Source: JAWWPY01 sp964412845
GTDB lineage: Bacteria; Actinomycetota; Actinomycetes; Streptosporangiales; Streptosporangiaceae
Reading direction: 5' to 3'
Assembly (NCBI GenBank): GCA_964412845.1
Contig: CAYPQM010000017.1
Span: 1 to 54,432 of the forward strand
DNA length: 54,432 nucleotides
The notes below the pieces were generated by a model. It had not been told where the DNA came from. It saw only the letters and a program-made list of their open reading frames with translations, and searched no databases. Both the position numbers and the translations under genes were made by a program. Shown here piece after piece: positions 34,110 through 41,291 of the stretch (position 1 is the stretch's first letter; every line of letters starts with the position of its first letter).

Positions 34110-35582
34110 ATGGCGGAGTTCAGTACGAAAGAGATCCAAAAGTTGACAGTAAGTGGTCTAGACCTGGCGACGTTCGGGCAGCGGTTGCGGCATCTACGGC
34201 GCGCCCATGGCCTCACGCTCGCCGAGCTTGGCCAGCGGGTGGGCCGGGCTCCCTCCGCGCTCTCGCTGCTGGAGAACGGCCGCCGGGAACCCAAGCTGTC
34301 GCTGATCGAGTCACTGGCCAAGGCACTGGACGTGCCGGCCGAGGAACTGCTCCGGCACCAGCCGCCGAGCCGCCGGGCCCAGTTGGAGATCGCGGTGGAG
34401 GAAGCGCAGCGTGACCCGGTCTACCGCGATCTCGGCCTGCCGCACCTGAAGGCGGGCGCCCGGGTGCCCAACGACGTGCTTGAGCATGTCGTCGCGCTCT
34501 ACACCGAGCTGCGCAGGCAGCGCACCAGGCCGACCGCCACTCCGGAGGAGGCGCGGCTGGCCAACGCCATGCTGCGCGAGGCGATGCGGGAGCGGGGCAA
34601 CTACTTCCCCGGCATCGAGGCCGCCGCGGCCCGGGCCCTGGACGATGCCAGCTACTCCGGCGGCGCGCTCTCGCAGGGCACCATCCTGGCGATCGTTATG
34701 CGGCATGGTTTTTCGGTTCGGTACGCGCAGGACCTCCCGCGATCCGTCCGGTCGGTCACCGACCTGAGGCATCACCGGATCTACCTGAAGCAGGAGTCCC
34801 TGGGCATTCACTCGCCGCGGACGATCCTGCTGCAGACGCTCGGGCATTTCGTGCTGGGCCACGGCACCCCGAAGGATTTCGCGGACTTCCTGCGGCAGCG
34901 GGTCGAGGCGAACTACTTCGCCGCCGCGGTGCTGGTCCCGGAGCGGTCGGCCGCGCGCTTCCTGCTTGACGCCAAGCAGAACCGGGAACTGTCCGTCGAG
35001 GACCTGCGGGACGTGTTCTCGGTGTCCTATGAGATGGCCGCGCACCGATTCACCAATCTCGCCACCCACCATCTCGGCCTGACCTGCCACTTCGTGAAGA
35101 ATGACGCGAGCGGCATCATCTACAAGGCCTACGAGAACGACGGGCTGGTGCTGCCCGCCGATTCGTCCGGCGCGATCGAGGGCCAGCGGATGTGCCGCCA
35201 GTGGTCCGGCCGTCAGGTGTTCGCCGGCGCCGACCGGTTCTCGCTGTGCTACCAGTACTCCGACACGCCGACCGGGACCTTTTGGTGCGTCGCGCACGTC
35301 GACCCTGGTGCCGAGCGCGGGTTCGCCATCACCCTCGGCACCACCTATGAGCACGCGCGCTGGTTCCGCGGCCGGGAGACGGCCACCCGGATGACCTCGG
35401 CCTGCCCGGACGGCGAGTGCTGCCAGCGTCCCCCGGCGGAGCTCGCGGCCCGCTGGGAGGGCATGGCCTGGCCGTCGGCCCGGGCGCATTCGCACATCCT
35501 GTCCGCCCTGCCGACCGGGAGTTTCCCCGGCGTGGACGAGTCTGACGTGTACGAGTTCCTCGACCGGCACGGCAGCGAGTAA
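34110..35582 (+). CDS. ramB: RamB-type transcriptional regulator (XRE + ImmA/IrrE-like domain)
   Basis: This 490-aa protein has an XRE helix-turn-helix (residues about 20-75: FGQRLRHLRRAHGLTLAELGQRVG, paraphrased), then a degenerate ImmA/IrrE metallopeptidase-like domain. In the latter the HExxH motif reads HFVLGH, lacking the catalytic Glu. A C-terminal DUF2083-type region has a Cys cluster (CPDGECC). Family members such as RamB regulate acetate and glyoxylate-cycle genes, including aceA. The ATG at 34110 follows TATAAT by 6 nt; the upstream in-frame ATG at 34083 lies in the promoter and is unlikely. Confidence 0.93.
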   Translation: MAEFSTKEIQKLTVSGLDLATFGQRLRHLRRAHGLTLAELGQRVGRAPSALSLLENGRREPKLSLIESLAKALDVPAEELLRHQPPSRRAQLEIAVEEAQRDPVYRDLGLPHLKAGARVPNDVLEHVVALYTELRRQRTRPTATPEEARLANAMLREAMRERGNYFPGIEAAAARALDDASYSGGALSQGTILAIVMRHGFSVRYAQDLPRSVRSVTDLRHHRIYLKQESLGIHSPRTILLQTLGHFVLGHGTPKDFADFLRQRVEANYFAAAVLVPERSAARFLLDAKQNRELSVEDLRDVFSVSYEMAAHRFTNLATHHLGLTCHFVKNDASGIIYKAYENDGLVLPADSSGAIEGQRMCRQWSGRQVFAGADRFSLCYQYSDTPTGTFWCVAHVDPGAERGFAITLGTTYEHARWFRGRETATRMTSACPDGECCQRPPAELAARWEGMAWPSARAHSHILSALPTGSFPGVDESDVYEFLDRHGSE

Positions 35583-35606
35583 CCTGCCCCTCGGCCTGGC
35601 CGGCTG

Positions 35607-35632
35607 GCTATGCTACTCTTCAGTAACATAGC
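35607..35632. promoter_or_regulatory. TetR-type operator upstream of the acyl-CoA dehydrogenase gene
   Basis: Arms GCTATGCTACT and AGTAACATAGC flank a 4-bp CTTC centre. They match at 10 of 11 positions and sit 28 nt before the ATG of the dehydrogenase gene. The AT-richness and the TACT-N4-AGTA core suit a TetR-family repressor of fatty-acid oxidation; there is no T-tract as in a terminator. No tetR gene is adjacent. Confidence 0.65.
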
Positions 35633-35659
35633 GATGACCGCCCGGCCCGCGAGGATTCC

Positions 35660-36904
35660 ATGAGCAGTGATTCTGACACCCCTGGCACGCCCGGGAACTT
35701 CTCCCTGGACCTCGGCCCCGACCTGCGCGAGATGCGCGACTGGGTGCACGGCTTCGCCGCGGACACGATCAGGCCCGCGGGGGCGGAGTGGGATGAGCGC
35801 GAGGAGACTCCCTGGCCCATCCTGGAGGAGGCGGCCAAGGTCGGGCTCTACTCGCTCGACTTCTTCGGCCAGCAGTGGCTGGAGCCGAGCGGCCTCGGCA
35901 TCCCCATCGCGTTCGAGGAACTGTTCTGGGGCGACGCCGGGATCGCGCTCGCGCTGGTCGGCACCACCCTGGCCACCGTCGCGGTGGCCAGCAACGGCAC
36001 CCCGGAGCAGGTCGGCGAGTGGCTGCCGCAGATGTTCGGCACGCCGGGGGACGTGAAGCTGGGCGCGTTCTGCGCCTCGGAACCGGATGCCGGCAGCGAC
36101 ATCGGGTCCATCCGGACCCGCGCCGAATATAGCCAGGCCACCGACGAATGGCGGCTTAACGGAACCAAGGCGTGGGCCACCAATGGCGGCATCGCGGACG
36201 TCCACGTCATCGTGGCCTCGGTCGACCCGGCTCTGGGCACCCGGGGCCAGGCAAGTTTCATCGTGCCGCCCGGCACCCCCGGGCTGAGCCAGGGCCAGAA
36301 GCTCCGCAAGCACGGGATCCGTGCCTCGCACACCGCGGAGGTCGTGCTCGACGACGTGCGGGTGCCAGGCCGCTGCCTGGTCGGCGGCAAGGACCGGCTG
36401 GATGGGCGGCTGGACCGGGTGCGCGCGGGCGGCCGGGGCGGCGAGCAGGCGGCGATGAAGACGTTCGAGGCGTCGCGGCCGGGCGTGGGCGCGATGGCGG
36501 TCGGCATCGCCCGGGCCGCTTTCGAGTACGCCCGCGACTATTCCAGGGAGCGGGTCCAGTTCGGCCGGCCGATCGGGCAGAACCAGGCGATCGCGTTCAT
36601 GCTCGCCGACATGGGGGCGTCGGTGGATGCCGCCCGGCTGCTGGTGTGGCGGGCCGCGTGGATGGCACGCCAGGGCATCGCGCTGAAGAACGCCGAGGGG
36701 TCCATGTCCAAGCTGGTCGCGGGGGAGACCGCGGTACGGGTGACCGAGCAGGCCATGCAGGTGCTCGGCGGCAACGGCTACACCCGGGATTTCCCGGTGG
36801 AGCGCTGGCACCGGGACGCCAAGATCTTCACCATCTTCGAGGGCACCTCGGAGATCCAGCGCATGATCATCGGCCGCGCCCTCACCGGCCTGGACGTTCG
36901 CTAG
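35660..36904 (+). CDS. Acyl-CoA dehydrogenase
   Basis: This 414-aa flavoenzyme has the N-terminal helical domain and the beta-domain motif FCASEPDAGSDIGSI (about residues 137-150). The C-terminal domain shows YARDYSRERVQFGRPIGQ and QVLGGNGYTRDFPVERWHRDAKI, ending IFEGTSEIQRMII, where the Glu of EGTSEIQ is the usual catalytic base. An Arg/Gly-rich insertion of about 15 residues (near LDRVRAGGRGGE) is atypical. It probably performs the first beta-oxidation step on a short- or branched-chain acyl-CoA. An operator-like palindrome lies upstream. Confidence 0.93.
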   Translation: MSSDSDTPGTPGNFSLDLGPDLREMRDWVHGFAADTIRPAGAEWDEREETPWPILEEAAKVGLYSLDFFGQQWLEPSGLGIPIAFEELFWGDAGIALALVGTTLATVAVASNGTPEQVGEWLPQMFGTPGDVKLGAFCASEPDAGSDIGSIRTRAEYSQATDEWRLNGTKAWATNGGIADVHVIVASVDPALGTRGQASFIVPPGTPGLSQGQKLRKHGIRASHTAEVVLDDVRVPGRCLVGGKDRLDGRLDRVRAGGRGGEQAAMKTFEASRPGVGAMAVGIARAAFEYARDYSRERVQFGRPIGQNQAIAFMLADMGASVDAARLLVWRAAWMARQGIALKNAEGSMSKLVAGETAVRVTEQAMQVLGGNGYTRDFPVERWHRDAKIFTIFEGTSEIQRMIIGRALTGLDVR

Positions 36905-36933
36905 CCCGGGCACCGGGTTGCCATACTGGCTCA

Positions 36934-37467
36934 ATGCCTGTGAGTCCGCGCTGCGTGCTGCTGCTGGCCGGGACCGCGCTGCTGGGTATCGCCGTGGACC
37001 AGGCGACGAAGGCGTTCGTGGTAGCGACCCGTGAGGATAAGCCGCCGGTCCGCCTGATCGGCCAGGTGCTGACCATCGACGTCTCCCGGAACTCTGGTGC
37101 CGCCTTCTCCTTCGCACCAGCCGGGACGGTGCTGTTCACCTGCCTGGCGGTGGGGACGGCCGTCCTGATCATCGCCCGGGTGTCCCGGCTGCGCTCGGTT
37201 GGCTGGGCGGTAGCGCTCGGCCTGCTGCTGGCGGGAGCCATCGGGAACCTGTGTGACCGGCTGGTACGAGCCCCCGGCATCGGCCGCGGTGCCGTGGTAG
37301 ATTTTATCGACCTGCAGCACTTCGCCACATTCAACATCGCCGACAGCTGCCTGACGTGCGGGGTCGTGCTCGCGATCATCCTGTCGCTGCGCCGTATCCC
37401 GATGACGGGCCAGTCACCCGACCACGCCGGGCAGCGGGATATCGGCTGTGTCAACGGGCCAGCGTGA
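36934..37467 (+). CDS. lspA: Lipoprotein signal peptidase
   Basis: This 177-aa protein is SPase II. Four membrane segments, the conserved VDQATKAFV, NSGAAFSF, GNLCDRL (first catalytic Asp) and FNIADSCLTCG (second catalytic Asp) are present. It removes signal peptides from prolipoproteins such as the serpin, PEBP and small lipoprotein seen in this window. The ATG lies 29 nt after the acyl-CoA dehydrogenase stop. The long open frame upstream is antisense-like shadow and not used. Confidence 0.94.
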   Translation: MPVSPRCVLLLAGTALLGIAVDQATKAFVVATREDKPPVRLIGQVLTIDVSRNSGAAFSFAPAGTVLFTCLAVGTAVLIIARVSRLRSVGWAVALGLLLAGAIGNLCDRLVRAPGIGRGAVVDFIDLQHFATFNIADSCLTCGVVLAIILSLRRIPMTGQSPDHAGQRDIGCVNGPA

Positions 37468-37703
37468 TCACCAGGCCCCGGGTGCCGCGGCAGGTCATCA
37501 GCCACCGGACCGAGCCTGAGTGTTCGCGAGTGTCCGCAGGTCAGAGCGGCCGTCACCTGGCCTGACCTGGTGATATGCGGCGCGCGGGCCCTCTTGTCAG
37601 GGTCGCCTCGCGGAGGGAACATGCCAGGCAAGCCGGCGGACGTCCGGCTCGCTGCGCATGCCGGTGGCTTCCCCCGCTGACCCGACACCGAGGAGCATCC
37701 CCG
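37468..37703. other. Intergenic leader of the lactate permease gene
   Basis: This 236-bp region has no visible gene. ATCACCAGG (37467-37475) and CCTGGTGAT (37566-37574) are complementary over 9 bp and could pair across about 90 nt. TCACC (37553-37557) could compete for the GGTGA part of the second arm. This might be an attenuator-like leader or coincidence. GAGGAG precedes the permease ATG. Confidence 0.35.
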
Positions 37704-39377
37704 ATGGAGCCTTTTAGCCAGGTGCTCGACCCACTGCATTCCATAGCAGGGACCACCCTGCTCGCCCTCGTCCCCGTCGCCTTGCTGCTGCTGTTACTGG
37801 CCGTCTTCCGGATGAGCGCGTGGCAGGCCGTGATCATCGGCTCCATCATCACTGTCGTTCTCGGGATCGCCGTGTGGCATGCCCCAGCGGCCAACGCGCT
37901 GGGCTCCTACGGCCTCGGCGCCGCAACCGGTGTCTGGTCGGTTGACTGGATCGTGTTCTGGGGCGTCATCATCTACAACACGATGGTGGTGACGGGCGCC
38001 TTCGAGGATTTCAAGCGCTGGCTGATCCGCCAGGCCACCGCGGACATCCGCGTCCAGACACTGCTGATGGCCTGGGCGTTCGGCGCGCTCATGGAAGGAC
38101 TCGTCGGGTTCGGCTACCCGTGGGCCGTGGTCGCCCCTATTCTCATCTCGCTCGGGGTGGCTGACCTCGCGGCGATCCGGGTCGCGGCGATCGCGAACAA
38201 CGCCCCGGTCTCCTATGGCGCTCTGGGCGCGCCCATCATCGGGCTGGCCGCCGTGACCGGGCTGCCGCTGCTCTCGCTGTCCGCCTCGATAGGCAAGATC
38301 GTCGCCCTGCTCGCCCTGCTGCCGCCCTGGGTCCTCATCTATCTCGTCAGCGGCAAGCGAGGGCTGCGCGATGGCTGGCCGCTGGCCATCGTGGGCTCGC
38401 TGGGTTACATCGCGGGCCAGTTCCCGGTGGCCGAGTTCGTCGGCCCGTATCTGCCCGACATCGTCGGCTCGCTGGTCTGCTTCGCGGCGCTGCTCGGGCT
38501 GCTGCGGGTGTGGCGGCCGGCCACCGTCCTCGGCTTCGGCGGCCGGGAACTCACGCCGCAGGAGGTCAGCGCGTTCAACCAGCAGGCCGCCCTGGCGCCG
38601 CCGCTGGCCGGGGCATCGGCGGCCGGTGCCCCCGGCACCCCCGCGGCGGCTTCCCAGGCGGCACGGGTGACCCGCGCGCTCGTCCCGTTCGGCATCCTCA
38701 TCGGGGTGGTGGTCGCCTGGACCGGCCCGTGGTCGCCGCTGCCAGGGTTCATTCCCTTCGAGCCGAAAGTGACCGCGGCCGGCTCGCTCGGCGGCACGGC
38801 CGAATCCGCCTGGAAGTTCGCGCCGTTCGTGGCCGGCACCGCGATCCTGGCGTCCTGGCTGCTCATCGCCGGCTACCTGCGGCCCGGCGCGCGCGGGCTG
38901 GCCACGGTCTTCCGCGACACATTCCGCCAGATGTGGGGCGCGCTGCTGGTCGGGCCCTTCATCTTCGGGCTCGCGTACGTTTTCAGCTACTCGGGGATGG
39001 CGAACTCCATGGCCAACGGCTTCTCCAAGGTCGGCACCAGCTACATCCTGCTCGCCGCCATCCTCGGCTGGATCGCTGTCGCCCTGTCGGGCAGCAACAC
39101 CTCGTCCAACGCCGTCTTCGGGCAGTTCCAGCTCTCAGTGGCCAGGCTCCTGCACGCGCCCCTGCTCATCTTCCCGTCGCTGAACTCCGTCGGCGCCGAA
39201 GTCGGCAAGCCGGTCGCGCCTCAGACGGCGAGTGTCGGGGTGTCGACGACAAGGTTCGTGCGCAACGAGGGCGAGGTGATCCGCTACAACATGGGCTGGA
39301 CACTGGTCATCCTGGCCTACCTGATCGCCATCGGCTGCCTGTACTTCTTCCTGCTGCCGTCCGCGATGCGGCTGTAA
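37704..39377 (+). CDS. lldP: L-lactate permease
   Basis: This 557-aa protein is a lactate/glycolate permease of the LctP family with 12 or more membrane segments. It carries the conserved WIVFWGVIIYNTMVVTGAFE, GALMEGLVGFGYPWAV and SGSNTSSNAVFG motifs. It imports lactate or glycolate with protons or sodium. The ATG at 37704 has AGGAG about 8 nt upstream. No lactate dehydrogenase (lldD or lldEFG) adjoins, but aceA nearby fits use of two- and three-carbon acids. Confidence 0.93.
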   Translation: MEPFSQVLDPLHSIAGTTLLALVPVALLLLLLAVFRMSAWQAVIIGSIITVVLGIAVWHAPAANALGSYGLGAATGVWSVDWIVFWGVIIYNTMVVTGAFEDFKRWLIRQATADIRVQTLLMAWAFGALMEGLVGFGYPWAVVAPILISLGVADLAAIRVAAIANNAPVSYGALGAPIIGLAAVTGLPLLSLSASIGKIVALLALLPPWVLIYLVSGKRGLRDGWPLAIVGSLGYIAGQFPVAEFVGPYLPDIVGSLVCFAALLGLLRVWRPATVLGFGGRELTPQEVSAFNQQAALAPPLAGASAAGAPGTPAAASQAARVTRALVPFGILIGVVVAWTGPWSPLPGFIPFEPKVTAAGSLGGTAESAWKFAPFVAGTAILASWLLIAGYLRPGARGLATVFRDTFRQMWGALLVGPFIFGLAYVFSYSGMANSMANGFSKVGTSYILLAAILGWIAVALSGSNTSSNAVFGQFQLSVARLLHAPLLIFPSLNSVGAEVGKPVAPQTASVGVSTTRFVRNEGEVIRYNMGWTLVILAYLIAIGCLYFFLLPSAMRL

Positions 39378-39394
39378 GGGGCCGCGCCGGCCCG

Positions 39395-39655
39395 TCACGC
39401 GAGGATGAGGAACATCTTCTCCATCTGCTCCTCGGTCATCGGGGATTCCGTGTCCCCGGTCAGGCACTGGCGCATGCCGCTGGCCACGATCTTGAAGCCG
39501 GCCCGGTCCAGGGCGCGGGACACCGCGGCGAGCTGGGTGACCACTTCGGCGCAGTCCCGCCCGGACTCGACCATGGCAATGACCCCGGCCAGCTGGCCCT
39601 GCGCCCGGCGGAGCCGGTTGAGCACCTGGCCCACGGCGTCCTCGTCGATCTTCAT
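39395..39655 (-). CDS. CsoR-family regulator, CstR-like persulfide sensor
   Basis: This 86-aa all-helical repressor has the CsoR/FrmR fold: RLRRAQGQLAGVIAMVESGRDC at residues 14-35 and RQC ending at 64. The two cysteines C35 and C64 are kept, but residue 60, where copper-sensing CsoR has His, is Gly. A Cys-Cys pair without His is characteristic of CstR, which senses per- and polysulfides by forming disulfide or trisulfide links. Its place beside persulfide dioxygenase, persulfide reductase, DsrE and SQR genes strongly supports that. An ATACCC-N4-GGGTAT operator precedes the gene. Confidence 0.9.
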   Translation of the reverse strand: MKIDEDAVGQVLNRLRRAQGQLAGVIAMVESGRDCAEVVTQLAAVSRALDRAGFKIVASGMRQCLTGDTESPMTEEQMEKMFLILA

Positions 39656-39685
39656 CAGGTATCTCCCTCGCGGTCATGCTCAAGA

Positions 39686-39701
39686 ATACCCCAGAGGGTA
39701 T
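39686..39701. promoter_or_regulatory. CstR/CsoR-type operator upstream of the regulator gene
   Basis: ATACCC-CAGA-GGGTAT is a perfect 6-4-6 dyad 31 nt before the regulator start codon. It matches the G-tract type of operator known for CsoR/CstR proteins, so autoregulation is likely. Confidence 0.85.
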
Positions 39702-39760
39702 GTGATGATGTGCTGCTCAGGCCGCCGCAAGGGAGGCCGCCGGGCCGGGCCACGCGCTGA

Positions 39761-41143
39761 TCAGGCGCTACCGCCCACCGTCGCGGTGATCAGGTGCAGG
39801 CCTGCCCCGGCCGCGTGGGCGAAGTCGTCGTCGACCGCGACCACGGCGTGCCCGGCGGCCTGCAGCATGGACGCGGCGATAACCGCGCGATATCCCGACC
39901 GGCAGTGCACCCAGATCTCGGCCGGGGGGACATCGCCGATACGGTCACGCAGTTCCTGCAGCGGAATGTGCAGGGCGCCGTCGAGGTGGCCGTCGGCCCA
40001 TTCGAGGGCCCGGCGCACGTCCAGGACGGTGACCGGCCGGTGGTGGCGGGCGTCGGCCAGATCAGCGAAGTCCGCGACGGGGAAGGAAGCCAGCGGCTGG
40101 CCGCCGGCCCATTCCCGCGGGCTGCCCGGGGCGGCGCCGGCCAGCCGGTCAATGCCGATCCGGGCCAGGTCACGCTGAGCCGCCGCGACCTGCTCAGGGC
40201 TGTCCCCGAGCAGGGTCAGCGGGGTTCCCCAGGGAATGAGCCAGCCGAGGTAACTGGTGAAGTCGGCGCCGTGCTCAAAGCTCAGCGAGCCGGTAACGTG
40301 CCCGGCCGCGAATCCCCGGCGGCTGCGCAGGTCGGCGACCCATTCCCCGGCGGCGATGCGCGCGGCCACGGTGACCGGGTCGGCGCGCGGCGGCGGGGCC
40401 AGGTCGGCGGCACCAGGCCCGGCCGCGTTGACCGGGCCCATCTGCGCGTAGTACGCCGGATAGGCATCCAGGCCGGCCAGCAGTTCCGTCACATACTGCT
40501 GCACGTCCTGGGTGAGCGCCGGATTGACGCGCTTCTCATCGCCGATCGTGGAGGCGTTTCCCGTGGCCTGGGTGGCCGAGCAGAAACTGCCGAAGCCATG
40601 GGTCGGGTAGATAGCCGTATCCTCGGGAAGCTGGGTGGCGAGCCGCCGGGCCGAGGCGTGCTGCACGGCCGCCAGCGTGGCCGTGTGGGCCGGGCCGAGC
40701 AGGTCGGGCCGCCCGGTGGAGCCGTGCAGCAATGACCCGCCGGTGAACACGGCCGCCATCGCGCCGCTGGCCAGGTCCTGCAGTGCGTAGGACAGGTGGC
40801 TGAAGGTGTGCCCGGGAGTGGCGATCACCTGGACGCTCATCGCGTCGCCGACCGGGATGATGTCCCCGTCGGTGACCGGGACCCGGTCGAAGGCCACCTC
40901 GTCGGCGGCATTCAGGTGGTAGGCCGCGCCGCTCACCCGGGCCAGGGCCAGGCCGCCGGTGACGTAGTCGTTGTGGACATGGGTCTCGAACACATGAGTG
41001 ATCCGCGTCCTGCGGCTGGCTGCGGCGGCCAGGACCCGGTCGATGTCCCGCTGCGGATCCACCACCAGGGCGACCCGCCCGTCGATCGCCAGGTAGCTGC
41101 GGTCACCCAGCGCCGGGGTGTCGATGCTGACGATCTCGATCAT
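39761..41143 (-). CDS. Persulfide dioxygenase fused to rhodanese domains (CstB/ETHE1-like)
   Basis: This 460-aa protein has an N-terminal metallo-beta-lactamase domain with ETHVHNDYVTGG (residues about 53-64), GHTFSHLS, a GSLLHGSTGRPDLLG region and PTHGFGSFC, the ETHE1/PDO pattern. Two rhodanese-like domains follow. The first (about 265-345) lacks the catalytic Cys; the second has active Cys in WVHCRSGYRA. It oxidises thiol persulfide to sulfite and can pass sulfane sulfur on. GCGAGGC precedes the ATG at 41143. Two CstR-type operators lie just upstream. Confidence 0.93.
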   Translation of the reverse strand: MIEIVSIDTPALGDRSYLAIDGRVALVVDPQRDIDRVLAAAASRRTRITHVFETHVHNDYVTGGLALARVSGAAYHLNAADEVAFDRVPVTDGDIIPVGDAMSVQVIATPGHTFSHLSYALQDLASGAMAAVFTGGSLLHGSTGRPDLLGPAHTATLAAVQHASARRLATQLPEDTAIYPTHGFGSFCSATQATGNASTIGDEKRVNPALTQDVQQYVTELLAGLDAYPAYYAQMGPVNAAGPGAADLAPPPRADPVTVAARIAAGEWVADLRSRRGFAAGHVTGSLSFEHGADFTSYLGWLIPWGTPLTLLGDSPEQVAAAQRDLARIGIDRLAGAAPGSPREWAGGQPLASFPVADFADLADARHHRPVTVLDVRRALEWADGHLDGALHIPLQELRDRIGDVPPAEIWVHCRSGYRAVIAASMLQAAGHAVVAVDDDFAHAAGAGLHLITATVGGSA

Positions 41144-41161
41144 CGCCGGGCCTCGCTCTCC

Positions 41162-41181
41162 ATATACCCCCCTGGGTATAT
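41162..41181. promoter_or_regulatory. Primary CstR-type operator upstream of persulfide dioxygenase
   Basis: ATATACCC-CCCT-GGGTATAT is a perfect 8-4-8 dyad 19 nt before the dioxygenase start, overlapping the expected promoter. It shares the ATACCC-N4-GGGTAT core with the site upstream of the regulator gene. Confidence 0.88.
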
Positions 41182-41220
41182 TCTCCTGAAACCGTAGCCG
41201 ATGCCGGGAGCGGAACGCAA

Positions 41221-41236
41221 ATACCCGGGCGGGCAT
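41221..41236. promoter_or_regulatory. Degenerate second CstR-type site
   Basis: ATACCC-GGGC-GGGCAT keeps 11 of 12 core bases. Its centre is 57 bp from that of the primary operator. It lies between the stop of the upstream reductase gene and the dioxygenase promoter, and may allow cooperative repression. Confidence 0.55.
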
Positions 41237-41291
41237 ATCGACCGAGCCGCCCGCTGTGCTCCGCCGGCCGCCGCCCCCGGCAGGTGGCTGA

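Noticed and set aside
36172..36933. Long upstream extension of the lspA frame
   Set aside because: It lies inside the acyl-CoA dehydrogenase gene in another frame; LspA starts normally at 36934.
35345..37117. 590-codon minus-strand frame spanning ramB, acyl-CoA dehydrogenase and lspA
   Set aside because: It crosses three well-supported opposite-strand genes and is Arg/Pro-rich with no domain, so it is an antisense artefact of high GC.
39395..39655. Copper-responsive CsoR controlling copper efflux
   Set aside because: The metal-site histidine is missing and no copper gene is nearby; all neighbours handle persulfide.
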